Of a stretch of 64,000 nucleotides of DNA, positions 1 to 12,551 are shown in pieces; positions within the stretch are counted from its first letter, which is position 1; each line of letters starts with the position of its first letter. The position numbers and the translations under genes are program-made. Where the stretch lies: contig VXAZ01006878.1 of assembly GCA_013399875.1 (NCBI GenBank), forward strand, positions 1 through 64,000. Reading direction: 5' to 3'. The stretch comes from Gymnorhina tibicen. Its lineage: Eukaryota; Chordata; Aves; Passeriformes; Artamidae. The notes beneath the pieces were generated by a model. It had not been told where the DNA came from. It did no database searches and saw only the letters and a program-made list of their open reading frames with translations.

Positions 1-904
1 AAAAGAAAAAAAACCCACAAAAAAGTTTTACGGTAAAGGGTTTAGTTTTTGGAATCACGACAGGATCTAGTATTGCCTAGGACTTATGATGACAGAAGAG
101 CTGCTTTAGTAATCAAACTATGTAAGAAGAAAGCCAGGAGGTTAAAGGCCCCTCTGTGAGATGAATAAGTGTATAATGGTTTAAGTATTCCTGTTACTTG
201 TCTGTAGTTATCTGCAGGTGTCAGCTGACTCTTAATAACCCCAATACATTAATTCAAAATGGTTTTTATCCTTCATAAAGTATATTGGATACAGCAACAC
301 AGATTAACTAATCCCTGTCTGTGTAAGAAGAGCTATTTCTGTCTGAAGTTTTACTCATAAAAGGAATTGTTTGGGTACAGTGTGTGACTCTCTCTCCATA
401 AGTTATTATTGATATATTTAGTTTCTTATGTGTCTTTCCAATTAACTTTTTACAAGATTATAGACTTCATTTCCTAGATTTATGTTGCTGCCTATGTTTA
501 TCAGTGACTTGGGATAAAAAATATGGCCATTGCCAATAGTTTGCAGGCAATCTGAAAAGTTGGAGGAGTTAGTAATGAAAGAGTAGGAGATACTGGCAGA
601 CATCTACGTGTCTTGGTGTGCTGTGTACAGACAAGTGATCTCATCTCTAATGGAATGAAACATAAACTCTTATTTCAAAGAAAAGTAAAAGCAGGGCATG
701 CTTTTCATAGGGGACCTTTTTATCCAGGCACTCCAAACCTGCAAAACACTTGTCTGGCATTATGAATAAATAGGTAGAAGAGGAGCTTTCAGTTTAATGT
801 GAAACTTTACTCAAGTATGTGATCAGAGAAGTCTCATGTAGGCACAGTGAAACCATCTTGCTATGTGGCATGGGCTAACTTCTGTTGAAATACTTCTTTA
901 ATTG
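1..904. other. Unique AT-rich DNA, nothing recognised
   Basis: No repeat family, RNA gene or open frame of note was recognised. The sequence is ordinary AT-rich noncoding DNA that starts in a short A-rich run. Confidence 0.5.
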
Positions 905-1010
905 GGTACCAATGGGAAAGACAAGGATGTTGATAAACTAGAGAAAATTTAGAGAAGAGATATGAGAATAGTTAAAGGCTTAGTAAGAGATCACACAGTG
1001 AACAACAGGG
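905..1010 (+). mobile_element. Ancient CR1-like LINE fragment, degraded
   Basis: The run from about 936 (gttgataaactagagaaaat) through 'agagaagagatatgagaatagt' follows the CR1 pol C-terminal coding pattern: a lead-in, then 'KLERxQRRAxRMIKGL' in a decayed form. The sequence after 1010, up to about 1245, may be a further degraded part of the same copy but I cannot follow it. The copy is far more diverged than the other CR1 pieces here, which suggests an old insertion. An AT-rich chance resemblance is possible. Confidence 0.45.
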
Positions 1011-2551
1011 AAAACACCAGTCGTTTAGCTCCTCAAAGTGCAATTAAGGACTGCTGGGATCATTTTGCCTACTTGCAGAGGCAACAGAAACTCACTGGCA
1101 GAGGGCTCTGCTGGACAGATGCAGCAAAGAGGCACCAGTAAAAAATGTCAGGAAACTGGCTCTAAACAACTAGAGACCAGAAGCAAAATTCCTATTATTT
1201 ACTATGAAAGGAACAACCTGAGGAGGAATGTAATGATTCTCTAGATGAGGAATGCATTTTGGGGTTTTGTACTTTTTAGTAAATACTTTTGCTCAGGCTT
1301 GAATTGCCTACACCCTGCACTCAGCGTTGCATGAAGAATCTTCCTATTGGTCCCTCTTATCTGTATAACTTCTGAATACACAATATACATCTATTTTGAT
1401 ATTCAGGACCTCATTCTTGCAATCTCCCATGTGGATAGAGGTGATCTTTGTCCCGTGCATGTTTAGAAATAGTGACAACTACATTTCCTGAGCAGAGCTT
1501 TGATTTCCACCATTATTTAGGGTTTTTTTGTTGAGTTTTTTTGGCTTGTCAAGAGCTTGCTCAGAGGTACTCACTTGTCCTAAATCTGAATAAAAGAAAA
1601 CTGAACATGTAAGAAAGCAGGTTTTCTTTTAATCATCTGGATTGATTGCCATTCTTCATATTTTGCACTAATCTGCATATGTACAAAATGAATGCAAATC
1701 ACTTATAATTTGATAGCAGTTTACATCCCTGTATACCCCATATGTGACAAGAGATAGAGAATGTGAAGCAGCAGAAATTGAAGTGCCTGCCACTGGGTCT
1801 AGATTGAACTGGAATTTATGAATAGATACAGAAGTGAAATAAATCTTCTAAAAATGGTCGACTCTGGAAAGAGAAAATGGTTCTTTTCTGATTTTGAGGG
1901 GTTTGAAGTGGAGAAAGCATGGGTATGAATATATAGTATTTATTTAATCTGAAATTTGTTATCTGTTGCTCATCCAGAGAGATTTCAGTACAAGCAGATG
2001 GGTCCCATTATGCACCACATTTGGTTTTTTGCAGTCTCAAGTTCCCTCTTAGTTTTCTGGTTTGGCCCAGCCTGCAACACTGCTTTCCCATCACACAGAG
2101 TTCTGTTTTCTTTTAAGAAGAACACAACAAGAAATCCATGAATCTTATTAGCAAGTAAAGAAAAAAGTAAGGAAAAAGGAAAACTGTGTTCTGTACTTTC
2201 TTTAGTATTACTGAAATGGAAGCTGAAACTCTGATCTGCTCCTAGCATCGTTCTATATTGCCTGTGTATGCACCTCTTAGTGTAACTCTATGACTGCATG
2301 GAAGTTGACATATAAGCACTTGGGAATGGCTGTGAACAAACAGCTTGAATTGCCTCTGGAGGCAGAGGTGGCTGCTGGCTTCTTAAAACTACTGTGCCTT
2401 GCTTGGTGTTGCTCGTTCATACGTTCCCTCAAACTGCAACCAAAATAAGACAACTTAAAACCAAAATAATATTATTCACCACCAAGTATCACTAATTTGG
2501 GTGTTTTCAAACACCTGTAAACTTGATTATTGTGGCCTCTGGATGGAGAAA
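1011..2551. other. Unique noncoding DNA
   Basis: AT-rich DNA with only short open frames (under 90 codons) that resemble no family I know. The segment 2340-2510 is slightly richer in GC but has no recognised content. Confidence 0.45.
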
Positions 2552-3000
2552 ACCATAGAGTGTTTGGGCTAGAAGGGACGTTAAAGACCATCTAGTTCCA
2601 ACCCGCCTGCTGTGGCCAGGGACACCTACCGCTAAACCAGGTTGCTCAGAGCCCCATCCAACCTGGCCTTGAACACTTCCAGGGATGGGGCATCCACAGC
2701 TTCTCCGGGCAACCTGTGCCAGTGCCTCACCACCCTCACAGTGAAGAATTTTTTCCTAATAGCTAAACTAAACCTACTCACTTTTAGTCTGAAGCCATTC
2801 CCCCTTGTCCTATCATTCCCTGTTCTTGTCAAAAATCCCTCTCCAGGTCTCTTGTAGCCCCTTTGGGTACTGGAAAGTGCTCTAAGGTCTCCCTGGTGCC
2901 TTTTCTTCTCCAGGGCGAGCAATCCCAACTCTCTTAGCCTGTCTTCATAGCAGAGGTGTTCCAGCCCTCTGAGCATCTTTTTTGCCCTCCTTGTGCTTAA
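2552..3000 (-). mobile_element. CR1 LINE, 3' end, well preserved
   Basis: On the plus strand it reads as the reverse complement of a CR1 3' end: 'agaagggacg...ccatctagttccaacc' and 'ggccttgaacacttccaggg', then the conserved pol tail. An uninterrupted minus-strand frame of 126 codons (2632-3012) spans most of it. It reads like the CR1 reverse transcriptase C-terminus, with motifs such as RGLEHLCYEDRLRELGL, IRKKFFTVRVVRHW and LSNLV before the stop. CR1 copies are typically 5'-truncated, so this is a dead fragment. The intact frame suggests it is one of the younger copies in the window. Confidence 0.93.
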
Positions 3001-4760
3001 TTGGCCTTGCACTTTGCGGCTAGTTACACCAGTGCAAGAGAAATCCTACAAGAGAATACTTGGGCTAAGTCACTTCATAAAATTCTGGACTATGTGGACT
3101 AAGACCCCTTTTTGTACATAAGATTTAATAAAGAGCAAGCTAAATTAGAAGATTGTGGATGGTGGCATCTGTTTGTCCCTTGGTGATTTTGGCCCATGGC
3201 TTTTCATACTTTACAGTCAAACAAGAAGAAGAGCAAATCCCAAAAGACTGGACTATAAAGAAAGAAATATTCCTGTCCAGTTTGTTCTAATTGGGATGAC
3301 TGAAATGAGAACACCTGGAAATACAGAGATCAGCAATATCTAGTCTGCTGTCAGAAGTGGGGAGAAAGTGGGACAAGGACTTCGGCTTTATGGCAGTGGA
3401 TGGGCTTTTTGGGAATGGGGATGGAAGGGGCAAACTCAGCATTATGAAACCACATTATTTGGCTTCCAGATAGCTTGTTGGACTCTACAAAATTTAGCAG
3501 ACCAGAGGTTCATCAGCATGACTACAGGTAATGGTAACTTGTAAAGGCAACAGTTTTCAAGGCCTTATTCCTTTTTTTTATTTAGTGTTCTGTTTGTCAA
3601 ACGATAGCTTTAATTGCAACTTAAAACCCCTGACAGCTGATTATTAAACCAACAATTGTGACGTTGTAAAATACCTACTCCTTGCACGAAGTCTTGCTTA
3701 TCACAATTCAGGCTTTGCTGACAAGGGGCCAACTTTATGTACTTACATTCTTTTATATTTTCCTCACTGCATTCCTGTTTTAACAGATAATTCCCAAAGC
3801 ACTTAAGGAAGTGGAGAATTAATGAAGAATGACACAAAAGTTTCCTCCTTTTCTAAGGGACGTTCCCAAATTGGGACCTGAAATGCCTAATACACTGATT
3901 TTAGAAACACCCTATTTTTTCTAACAGAGGTCCGTCCACTGGCAATTTAAAAAGGGGATGGTTAAACTGAAAAGCAATTGTTTCTCTGTGATACCTTTAG
4001 CTATATTTGTCATTGCTTTTATCTTTGTCATTTTCTGTTGTCCCAAGAATTGATTCTTCCACATGAAATTTAGCCTATCCTCCATGTGTAAAATTTCCCA
4101 TGAGTAAAACTAATAGTAAAGGCTACTACACAACATATTACCCAAGGCTGAGGAAGCTATTCTGACTGCTTATTTTTATTTAATGCTATATATCTATTTA
4201 TCTTTACCTGTGGGATGGGTTTTCACTCCCATTAGTGTAATTATAGGCTGGTATGACTCCACTGGCATCACTGGAATGATATGTTCACAATCAGTGGTTT
4301 TATCGAGTGGTGAATCCCTATACCCTGGAAATTTGGTTTTGATCCATAGACTCATCCATGCTAAACAATGCAATATAGTCTCTCCCACAGTTATTTATGA
4401 GTCTGCTATAGCAAATGAGAAACAGGCTTCAGATTATAGGTGCTTTCTCCAAGATGATTGAAAAGAGAGTTTCATCAAGCACATGTTATCAAGTCACTGA
4501 CCATCACTGTTCACTGCAGTCTCTGTCCCTTGTTTATGGGCAGATTTGTGAGAAAAAGTTTCTTTGTGGAGTGGCCCTCCCTCATAGAGATAGAAGACCA
4601 TTTAATGCACTTGGTATTTATGTTTGGTTAAAGGGAGTCCTTTGATTAGCTCAAAATTTGTACTATAATGACTATAAGGGTTAAGGTAAGAAATGTTTTG
4701 CTATATGTGGTAGGTCTGTAAGACCTACTTAAACAGGAAAAGTCATTTGATCTATCAAGC
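3001..4760. other. Unique noncoding DNA
   Basis: No repeat or gene recognised. Only short open frames are present, on both strands. Confidence 0.45.
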
Positions 4761-5348
4761 TGTTGTGTGTTGACTCCAGACAGCAGCTAACATCCCCCCT
4801 AGCTATTCACTCACTTCCTCACAGTGGGACAGGCAAGAAATTTGGAAGGGTAAAAGTGAGAAAAGTCATGGGTTGAGATAAAGACAGTTTAATAGGTAAA
4901 AAAAAAAGTTCTGTACACAAGCAAAGCAAGTCAAGGAATTCATTCACCACTTCCCATGGGCTGGCAGGTGTCCAGCCACCGGCAGAAGAGCAGGGCTCCA
5001 TCACATTTAATGGTGACTTGGAAAGACAAACATCATCACTCTAAACATCCCTCCTTTCTTCTTCTCCCAGCTTTATTTCTAACCACAACATTATATGGTC
5101 TGGGATATCCCTTGGGTCAGTTGGGGTCAGCTGTCCTGACTATGTCCCCTCCCAACTCCTTGTGCACCCCCAGCCTCCTCACTGGTGGGGCGGGGTGAGG
5201 AGCAGAAAAATCCTTGACACTGTGTAAGCCCTGCTCAGCAATCACTAAGCACTATTTATCAACAGTGTACCAACACTGTTTTTATCACAAATCTGAAACA
5301 AACTGCTATGAAGAAAATTGACCCTATCCCAGCCAAATCTAGTATGCA
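4761..5348 (-). mobile_element. Solo LTR of an avian endogenous retrovirus
   Basis: Viewed on the minus strand the block starts near 5348 with a TG and ends near 4761 with CA, as retroviral LTRs do. It carries a decayed TATA-like region around 5070-5080 and an ATTAAA-type poly(A) signal at 4888-4893 inside 'ttgagataaagacagtttaa'. Signature stretches such as 'cattcaccacttcccatggg' and 'tcagttggggtcagctgtcc' match, from memory, a very abundant avian LTR family. I cannot assign the family name or class (ERVL is my guess) without a library. No gag/pol/env remains flank it, so it is a solo LTR left by recombination. Several sites I recall as CpG in the family are TG/CA here, suggesting an old, methylated copy. 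I could not find a clear target-site duplication. Confidence 0.82.
4888..4893 (-). terminator. LTR poly(A) signal, ATTAAA variant
   Basis: ATTAAA on the minus strand inside the solo LTR, about 130 bp before its sense-strand 3' edge, the usual place for the R-region poly(A) signal. Function in this old copy is uncertain. Confidence 0.45.
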
Positions 5349-7460
5349 AACTCCAAGATTAAATAAGCAGAGAAGGAAATGGAGACTGGTGGAGGCTGTC
5401 TAAAAAGCTGGATGTTAAGTGGTTTGGACCATGATCTCTTCCATACTTCTGAAAACGTCATTGACTTCAGAAGAATTATCTGATTTAAGTCCAGCTAATA
5501 AACACTGTTGCTATCTCAAATAGTGTGTTTGTTGGGATGTCTGGTATTTATTTGGCAGTTCAAGGCACAGAGCAGCATAGTCCTGCAGTCCATGATATTG
5601 TAAAGTTACTAAACCACTTTTTTACCTTAGAAATAGGAATTCTGTTATTATTATATGTTTAGTCCAGGGGCAACACTGAAATTAACAGGGTTTCACCCAA
5701 GCAGAGTATGTCCAGAAATGTTTGTCATATTCAGCTCATTTCCAAAATCTCTCAAATATAATGTTAGATCCTCAGAGAAAAGTGATGGGGCTTGTACCCT
5801 TCTTAAGGATCACTGCACATCAGAGAACTGCAAGCAGGAGCCATTGATGCAGAAGCCTGTGCAATATATGTGTGTTTGTGTCCCATCAACAGCGGAAGGT
5901 CACATTTAATTTTCTCCCAGAAGAGCACCCTCTGAGCTGACACGTGGAGATAAAGATACTACTCATTATAGCAGTTGTGATTTTTCTACCCAAATAGCTT
6001 GTGTGGGAAGGAGATCAGCCTCCAGTCCCTTGAGTACAAACCAATCTATACGGCAGCCCCTCAGCTTGCTGAGCCAGCAGAGCAGCTCGTTTGCTGCCTA
6101 ATTTCAGATAAGAGTTAAACATAAATAATAATAATACCAAAAAGTCTGATTATCTCGCAAAAAAAGGTTTAAGTGCTGCATAAAATCTTTGGGGGAAAAA
6201 GACAAAGCGAAACTGTAAAAAGACAAAGAGAAAAAAAAAAACAAAAACCAAAACCAAAACCAGATAACACTCCAAACTGAGTATTTAGTTCCTTCGTAAT
6301 AAAGTATCCAGAATTCAGTTCTCTTTACATCTAAATTAAAGACGTAGAATGCAAACCAGGGCATTTTGAAAATACGTTGGACAGTATCTTTTTTAGTTAT
6401 ATTCTGCATTTCTATCTGAAGGACAGATCCTGAAGTGGCAGATCCTTGATAATCTTCTGAAAGAAATCATATATTTTTATACCAGTTGAGGATCTCATCT
6501 CATTAGAAATCTCCTGACTTTCCTAAATGAGTTGTGCAGTTGTCTCATGGTTTGTCATTAGGACTTCCCCAATGTCTGCTCATTAAGGGCACTTTCCCTT
6601 TGTCTGCAGGCTTGGCAATAAATAATTACCTATCAGATTCCCAGCAGGAATTCTGGAAGTGTTTTGAAAGGGGAATGGAATATAGGTAGGAAAAAGAGAA
6701 GAGGGAGTAATTAAATGAGATTATTGTGGAAAAGAAAGAGTATGGATACAGAAAAATAGGCAAGAGAAGCAAAAAAAGAAGCTGGGAGAGATGCTTCCAT
6801 AATCTGGGAACAAATTAGGAGAACTCCAGGATGGGAATAGTATTTCCTTTATAAGCAGCAGAATCTGGGGGAGAAGAGGTAACAAGATGGGGAGTGAAAG
6901 AGGAGGAGAAGAGGCAGATTCCTGGAGACAGTGAGGAAAACCCTCACCACACAGGGAAAGTGACAGAAAGACAGCTCAGGAGAAAGATAGGGATGCAAAA
7001 CCAGTGGGGATGGACTGAAGATTGCTTTTCTAAGAAAGCTGGTATATTCTTGCCTCTGTTCCCTTTCAAACTGAACTGCTTTCATTTGTTTGCTTGTTTT
7101 ATTTTTAAATGGTTTTTCAAGGTGCAGTTTTATTTGAGTTATATGGATGCTATGGTTGTGATAGCAATCACCTGCTTTGAATTTGCACATTTAGTATAAA
7201 TAATTCTGTGTCTACTTTCTTTTTCTATTTACACATATAAGAAATAGTGTTTAAAATGATAAATTCAATAGATTTTCACTTAGGAAACTTCAGGAAATGA
7301 AAGCACAATACTGCAGAATAATTCTGCTTTAATCTGTTCTCTGTAGTCTGACACCCTATGGTCTGGGATTGACAATCATGTTCATGGTATGCGTGATTAA
7401 ACAAGAAGCAGTGAAGCCTAGAAAATAAAGAAAACCAAAGGAAGGAAGAAAGATTTAATT
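5349..7460. other. Unique noncoding DNA with purine-rich parts
   Basis: No gene recognised. It holds an A/AC-rich simple stretch (6229-6263) and a purine-rich stretch, about 6660-7010, full of GA and GGAG runs. Short open frames here show no family resemblance. Confidence 0.45.
6229..6263. repeat. Low-complexity A-rich (AAAACC)n
   Basis: A run of about a dozen A followed by AAAACC-type units, with copies separated by 6 bases. Confidence 0.7.
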
Positions 7461-7518
7461 TGTGTGTGTGTGTGTGTGTGTGTCTGTGTCTGTGTGTGTC
7501 TGTGTCTGTGTGTCTGTG
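7461..7518. repeat. (TG)n microsatellite with TGTC interruptions
   Basis: Eleven uninterrupted TG units, then TG runs broken by periodic TC (tgtctgtgtctgtgtgtgtc). It creates shadow open frames of alternating Cys-Val on one strand and His-Thr on the other. These are not genes. Confidence 0.95.
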
Positions 7519-8680
7519 AAAGTCCACAGCAATGGGGAGAGGAGAATTTTTTTCAAACCAGGATGTTTCTCAAAGTTTTTTCAGCTCTTGAAAACACAAG
7601 GACTGGGGAGGAGAACATTAGTTCAAGAGACAAGAAGACTGGAAAGGAGAAGGAGAAGGATCAAATCAAAACCACCTTCATTTTATCTCTGGAGATCACG
7701 GAGAGAAGAGATGCTTGTCTAAAAGACAGAAACAGCATTGCTAAGCATGGAGAAAAAAACAGCAGAAAACCATCTTTATGGTTTTTCGTTTTCCAAGATA
7801 GAGCAAATATATGTTGTCTTCCATTGCAAAACAGCAATTGAAAGGTATTATCTCCATTTTAATAGCTTCTGGTAGTAATTCCTTGATTCTGAGCATATAA
7901 TATTTAGGAAAAAGAACAAGTATAGCGAGTCCAAGAAGGGGGAGAACACACTTTTTCGTTGTGATTAATATCCTGCTGTTGCTTACATATGGTCCATATT
8001 GAGTGAATGGACAAAGGTACTCAGCCTTGAAATCAGTATGCAAACATAGCCTTAATTAGGTGGTTGGAAGGTCCAATTTGCCTGGCACCTTTTTTTTTTC
8101 TGATCGAGCCTTCTTATAAAGTCAAGGGATAATACTAGTAGTGTCATGTATTTATGCTCCATAAATAAATTTTGTCTCTGGTTTTTAACCAGCAAGTAAA
8201 CAGAGGAACTCAAAGCGTAAAAGATGATGTCTCATCTGGCTTACTTTTTAGTGGTTATAATGTCTTATTTCTGTGAAACAAAGGAAAGTTATCCTTATTG
8301 GTGCATGCTGCCCACAGAATATCTGAAGTCCGTGTGTGTTGCTCCTGATTAGCTCTCTTCACAGAAGGAATTCCATCAGGAATGATGCTAAAAGCCCAGG
8401 GGTAGGTACTGGGGCAGGGGGGCAATACGCGACAGTGTCACCAGCCTACTTGAAAGAAAAATGTATCATCTGCATGTCTGCAGGGGACAGATGGGATTTA
8501 ACTGTGTCTGGTTTGTGTGCACCTCATGTTTATCATAAATCCTAATGCTTCCCTTCATCATTGAGCTCTGCTAACCCCAGAGAGACTTACCTATGTTCAA
8601 GGGTCTCATTGTAGCTCTTCTTCTCATCTTTCTTTCCAAGCTCTGTATCCAGACGTGTGGGGAGGACGCCCATAATTTAT
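7519..8680. other. Unique noncoding DNA
   Basis: No gene or dispersed repeat recognised. A purine-rich segment sits at about 7600-7670. A 10-T run is at about 8090. Confidence 0.45.
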
Positions 8681-8797
8681 TTCTCTTCTCTTCTCTTCTC
8701 TTCTCTTCTCTTCTCTTCTCTTCTCTTCTCTTCTCTTCTCTTCTCTTCTCTTCTCTTCTCTTCTCTTCTCTTCTCTTCTCTTCTCTTCTCTTCTCTC
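8681..8797. repeat. (TTCTC)n / (GAGAA)n pentanucleotide array, about 23 copies
   Basis: Uninterrupted TTCTC units fill 8681-8795, giving 23 perfect copies, then slide into CTCTCT. One strand is entirely pyrimidine, the other entirely purine. The lack of interruptions implies recent expansion or active slippage. Open frames through it (repeating Lys-Arg-Arg-Glu-Glu or Leu-Phe-Ser-Ser-Leu) are composition artefacts. Confidence 0.97.
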
Positions 8798-9217
8798 TCT
8801 CCTTATGTGTTAAAAAAATGAGGGCTAAGGAAAGAACTTGAAAAGGAGGGGGAAAAGAATATATTCCTTCAATTAAATCCACGGTGAAAATGAAATCACA
8901 CATACATTTGTGATTCATTCAGACATATTTTTGCTCTGTCTGGATCCTCCTGTTTTCTCATTTATAGGCAGAAAAATTATTCCTTACAGTTCCCAATACT
9001 TTTCAAACAGTAAGACTGTAAGTATTGCTTTCCCTTGTTAGCTATTGTATCTTCTATAAGGCTTGTTGGTTGACCAGTTTTGGTAAAATGAAGAAAGAAC
9101 TCAGCATGTCCTTTTTTAGGATTGAGGATAGTTTTTTCAAACCTTGTACCATGCTCTTATCTTGCATTTTTGCACAACAGAGGACAGAATGCCCAGAGTT
9201 ATACCCACCACTCTTTC
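8798..9217. other. Unique noncoding DNA
   Basis: No recognised feature between the pentanucleotide array and the A/T-rich tract. Confidence 0.4.
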
Positions 9218-9345
9218 AAAAACAATAAATAATAATAAGATAATAAGATAAAATAAATAATAATCCAAAATATTAGTAACAAAATAATAATAATGATGGA
9301 TAATTTTTTTTAAAATAACTTAAAAATTAATAATAAAATAGAAAA
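9218..9345. repeat. A/T-rich (AATAAT)-like low-complexity tract
   Basis: Irregular AAT, AATA and GATAA units, such as aataaataataataagataa, with an internal T8 run. It is low-complexity sequence rather than a clean microsatellite. Confidence 0.8.
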
Positions 9346-12300
9346 GCAAAAGTTCTTACCCATTGACTTCAGACTTGGAGTAATCTACTAGTCTGATTCT
9401 GTCTTCTGCAGAGCATCTTCTCTGCAGCACAGTGATTTAAAATAAATTACTTGCCCAAAGAATTTGAGGTAACCAGAGAAAACGAACCATGTGAATGTGT
9501 CATATCGTGAGACAAGAGAAAAATCATGAATAGTTACAATACCTCAAATAAATCAGTTGGGAAAAATAATACTTTGAGCAGCTAGACCAGCAAAAAAATA
9601 GCTCCAATGACTTGGTGCCTCTTTCATCTTGAGTGATGGAAATTTATAAAGACACAATGAAACATAAAACATTCAACCCATGGCTTCTTTTGTTTGGAGA
9701 ACAATGACTTTTGGATGCAATTAAAGGCAGAGGCCTGGAAATTTTGTACTGTGTTTTCACGGGCATGGAGTTTTGTGTCTCTAGTATACGTCCCTCTGCT
9801 TAATGAAGTAGTCTTTAAAGTATTGTAAAAGTGCCTTTTTCATTTTTAAGTAGTCACTAAAAATTTGTAATATTAATTCCCTTCTAATCACGTGTATTAC
9901 AAGGCAAAGCCTGAAAGAAGGTTGAAACATGATATAAAATGTGCTAATTTGATAATGAAGAGCAATGCACAGTATGTCTTCTGTGCATTTTTCTCATATA
10001 ATTCCCCTTGATCCCTTGGCATATCAAGTGCCAAATGAAGCAGCTGAGCTAATTTTAATTCCCCTCTCTCCTTTTCTTGTGATATTTTTCTTTAGGTTTT
10101 CTCAGAAATTTTAGCTGTGTCTGGTTTTGATTCTGTAACAGCAAATGTTTCCTAGTGTCAGGTGTGGATCAGAACAGCAGTAGTGGCTGCATGCACTGTC
10201 CAGCCCATCACAAGAAATTCTGGGCCCTGGAGCTTTCAGTGGTGTTTGAGCAAATCATGTAGACTATGTACCCCAGGAGGCAACATTTCCACTTTATTCA
10301 ACTTCACAAGTATAAGATGAAGGTGGCTGTCAAATGGGGTACTGAAATTCAGTGTCTCCAGCAAATCACCCCTGTACGTCTTAGAAGCAGAGAATACTCT
10401 GTCCTGCTTTTTCTGTCACTATCTGGCTTCCGGCAATCTGTCAGCACTACCCACATTTGGGCAAAATTTGGAATCTGTAGAATAGCTAAAACTCTGTAGT
10501 AACCAGCTGCAATGAAGTGTAAGTGGAGGCAATCACAGGAAACATTTTTCTCCACTGAATTTAAGGCTCTATGTTCCTTTCCAGGTTACTTGCATCCCTA
10601 GAAACGACTAGCAAAAATGCAGATGGCCTCAGGGTTCTATCTTATGCAGAGATCTTGAAATAAAAGGTATCAAAAATATGGTGGATATAAGCCTTAGTGT
10701 GGCAATTTCTTCTTGGGGCAGCTTCTGTCGTAGTATGAGAGCTATTTGATCATTGTACAAATACCACCTGATACCTCCAGTCTCTTGACCACTTGTCCCT
10801 GAGTACACAGTGGCAATTACTTCTACCATCACTTGGGAGTATGACATTAAATTCAGTGTAAAAGCATGTCCCTTAGACCAGACTGTTCATCTCAGCACCC
10901 TGCAAAGTAGATAAAGTCTTACAGACTGGTGGTAGGAATGTGAATGCCACACTCTGATTCCCTGTGGTCCCATGTAATAATACATTGTCGGGAGTTTGTC
11001 AGTGAATGTGTGGGAATTTTTTAGCATGTCTAACAGGCACCCTTATTTTCTCTGGAAAAACACTTGATTTCATGTAAGACTACACAAAATTAGAATTACT
11101 TGGAAAGGTGATAAGTTCTTCGTTGTTAGAATTACAGAAGTATGGCACTGTAATTCTTCACCCAAGAATATGCCTCAAAATCATCATCAGGGCATTGTGG
11201 ATCTTGGAAAGATCAGATCAGCTGCACAGAACTCAGGCATGTGAACTTTCGGATGTTTTATTCAAGCCTGTCAATGGGTTCCTTTAAAAGTTAACTAGCT
11301 CTCTCTGTGAGGGCAATCCTTCTAACACATCTATTGTAACTGACAAATGGCAAATAAAAGAAGGGCCAAGACAGAGAAGGATTCGTGGTGTGGTCTGAGG
11401 AGCTGGCAGCAAAGAGTGGGAAGTACCATCCTTTGTTCCCAATTGCACTTCTTAGCTGTGTAGCAAAGCAACTGTAATGAAAAGTCTTGCAAAACAGGCT
11501 TGGCATCAAATTCAATGATTGAGTTTCCGTTCCAAGGAATAAAACTTCAGGACATCCCAAAACCACTGAACATACATAACACTCAATGCAAAGGAAAGGA
11601 TCATAGCAATGTTATTTTGTACAGCTGCTACCATTTGGTGATGTATGTGAGCTGTATTTTCTCCCTAAATGTCAAACATACTACAATTTGTTAAAGTCTT
11701 GGCCTCAGCAGAATCAGACCAAAGCTCCCCTTACCCTCAGGAATGCCTACAAATGTTTCCCAAGAAGCAGCAAAACTTGATGAGGAGTCACATGCAAACA
11801 CTGAAAAAGCAATCAGAATGTGGCCCCAGCGCAAAGTGAACAACAATTTTTGTCTGATATGGAAAAATGTTTACACCTCTAGTAACTATGGCCTCTGCTA
11901 AACAAACTGCTACTAACTACTGTCCAAACTTTGTTACAACCCATCCAAATATTTCAACTTCATATTCTGGTACATCTGGCAGCTTCTCCTATTATCCACT
12001 TCACATAAAAAGAAGACTTACGGCAGGCCTGAAGACACAAGAGCCAATGTGCACCAATATAGTACATACGCTCTTGATGATAAGGATGACAACAAAAAGG
12101 TTTCATCTGCTTGAGCCATTGCCTTTAAAACAGATGTGTAAAGTATGCTAACTTGGTTCAAAACCAACTATTAACCAAAATTATTTGTGTAGGGTAGAAA
12201 GGAAAGCACGGAGTGACATTCTTCAGAGTCTATCCCTCCACGGTTATTCAAAAGGTAGAAGCAAAGGGAAAACACGGCCTGACCAAGCCCACTTTTCACC

Positions 12301-12551
12301 TTACACTGTATTCTTTACACTAGAAAGAATAGATTCACTGAGTATAATTCTGACTAGTCTGACATCCTTCCCCATAGCTTGTTTCTTTGTTGCATCTTTT
12401 CCAAAGTTTCTTTTCCAAAGTTTCTTTTTAAATGCCAAATATTTTGGTCTGTGTATAGATTGCCCCATATTTCAGTAACTACAGCTTTTCACTCTGCTTT
12501 TTAGCTCTTAGGTCTCCCAGACTGCTTTATCTAAAATGTTTCTGCTGAAGC
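9346..12551. other. Unique noncoding DNA, 3.2 kb
   Basis: No dispersed repeat recognised. Open frames stay below about 100 codons and match nothing known to me. A short perfect 14-bp tandem duplication (ttttccaaagtttc) lies at 12397-12424. Confidence 0.45.
12397..12424. repeat. 14-bp direct tandem duplication
   Basis: Two adjacent identical copies of ttttccaaagtttc. Confidence 0.9.

Noticed and set aside
7462..7841. Open frames of 86 and 125 codons starting in the TG repeat
   Set aside because: The start and first residues (Cys-Val repeats) come from the microsatellite; the rest has no family resemblance.
8571..8918. 115-codon minus frame with repeating Lys-Arg-Arg-Glu-Glu
   Set aside because: It is the translation of the (GAGAA)n array, a composition artefact.
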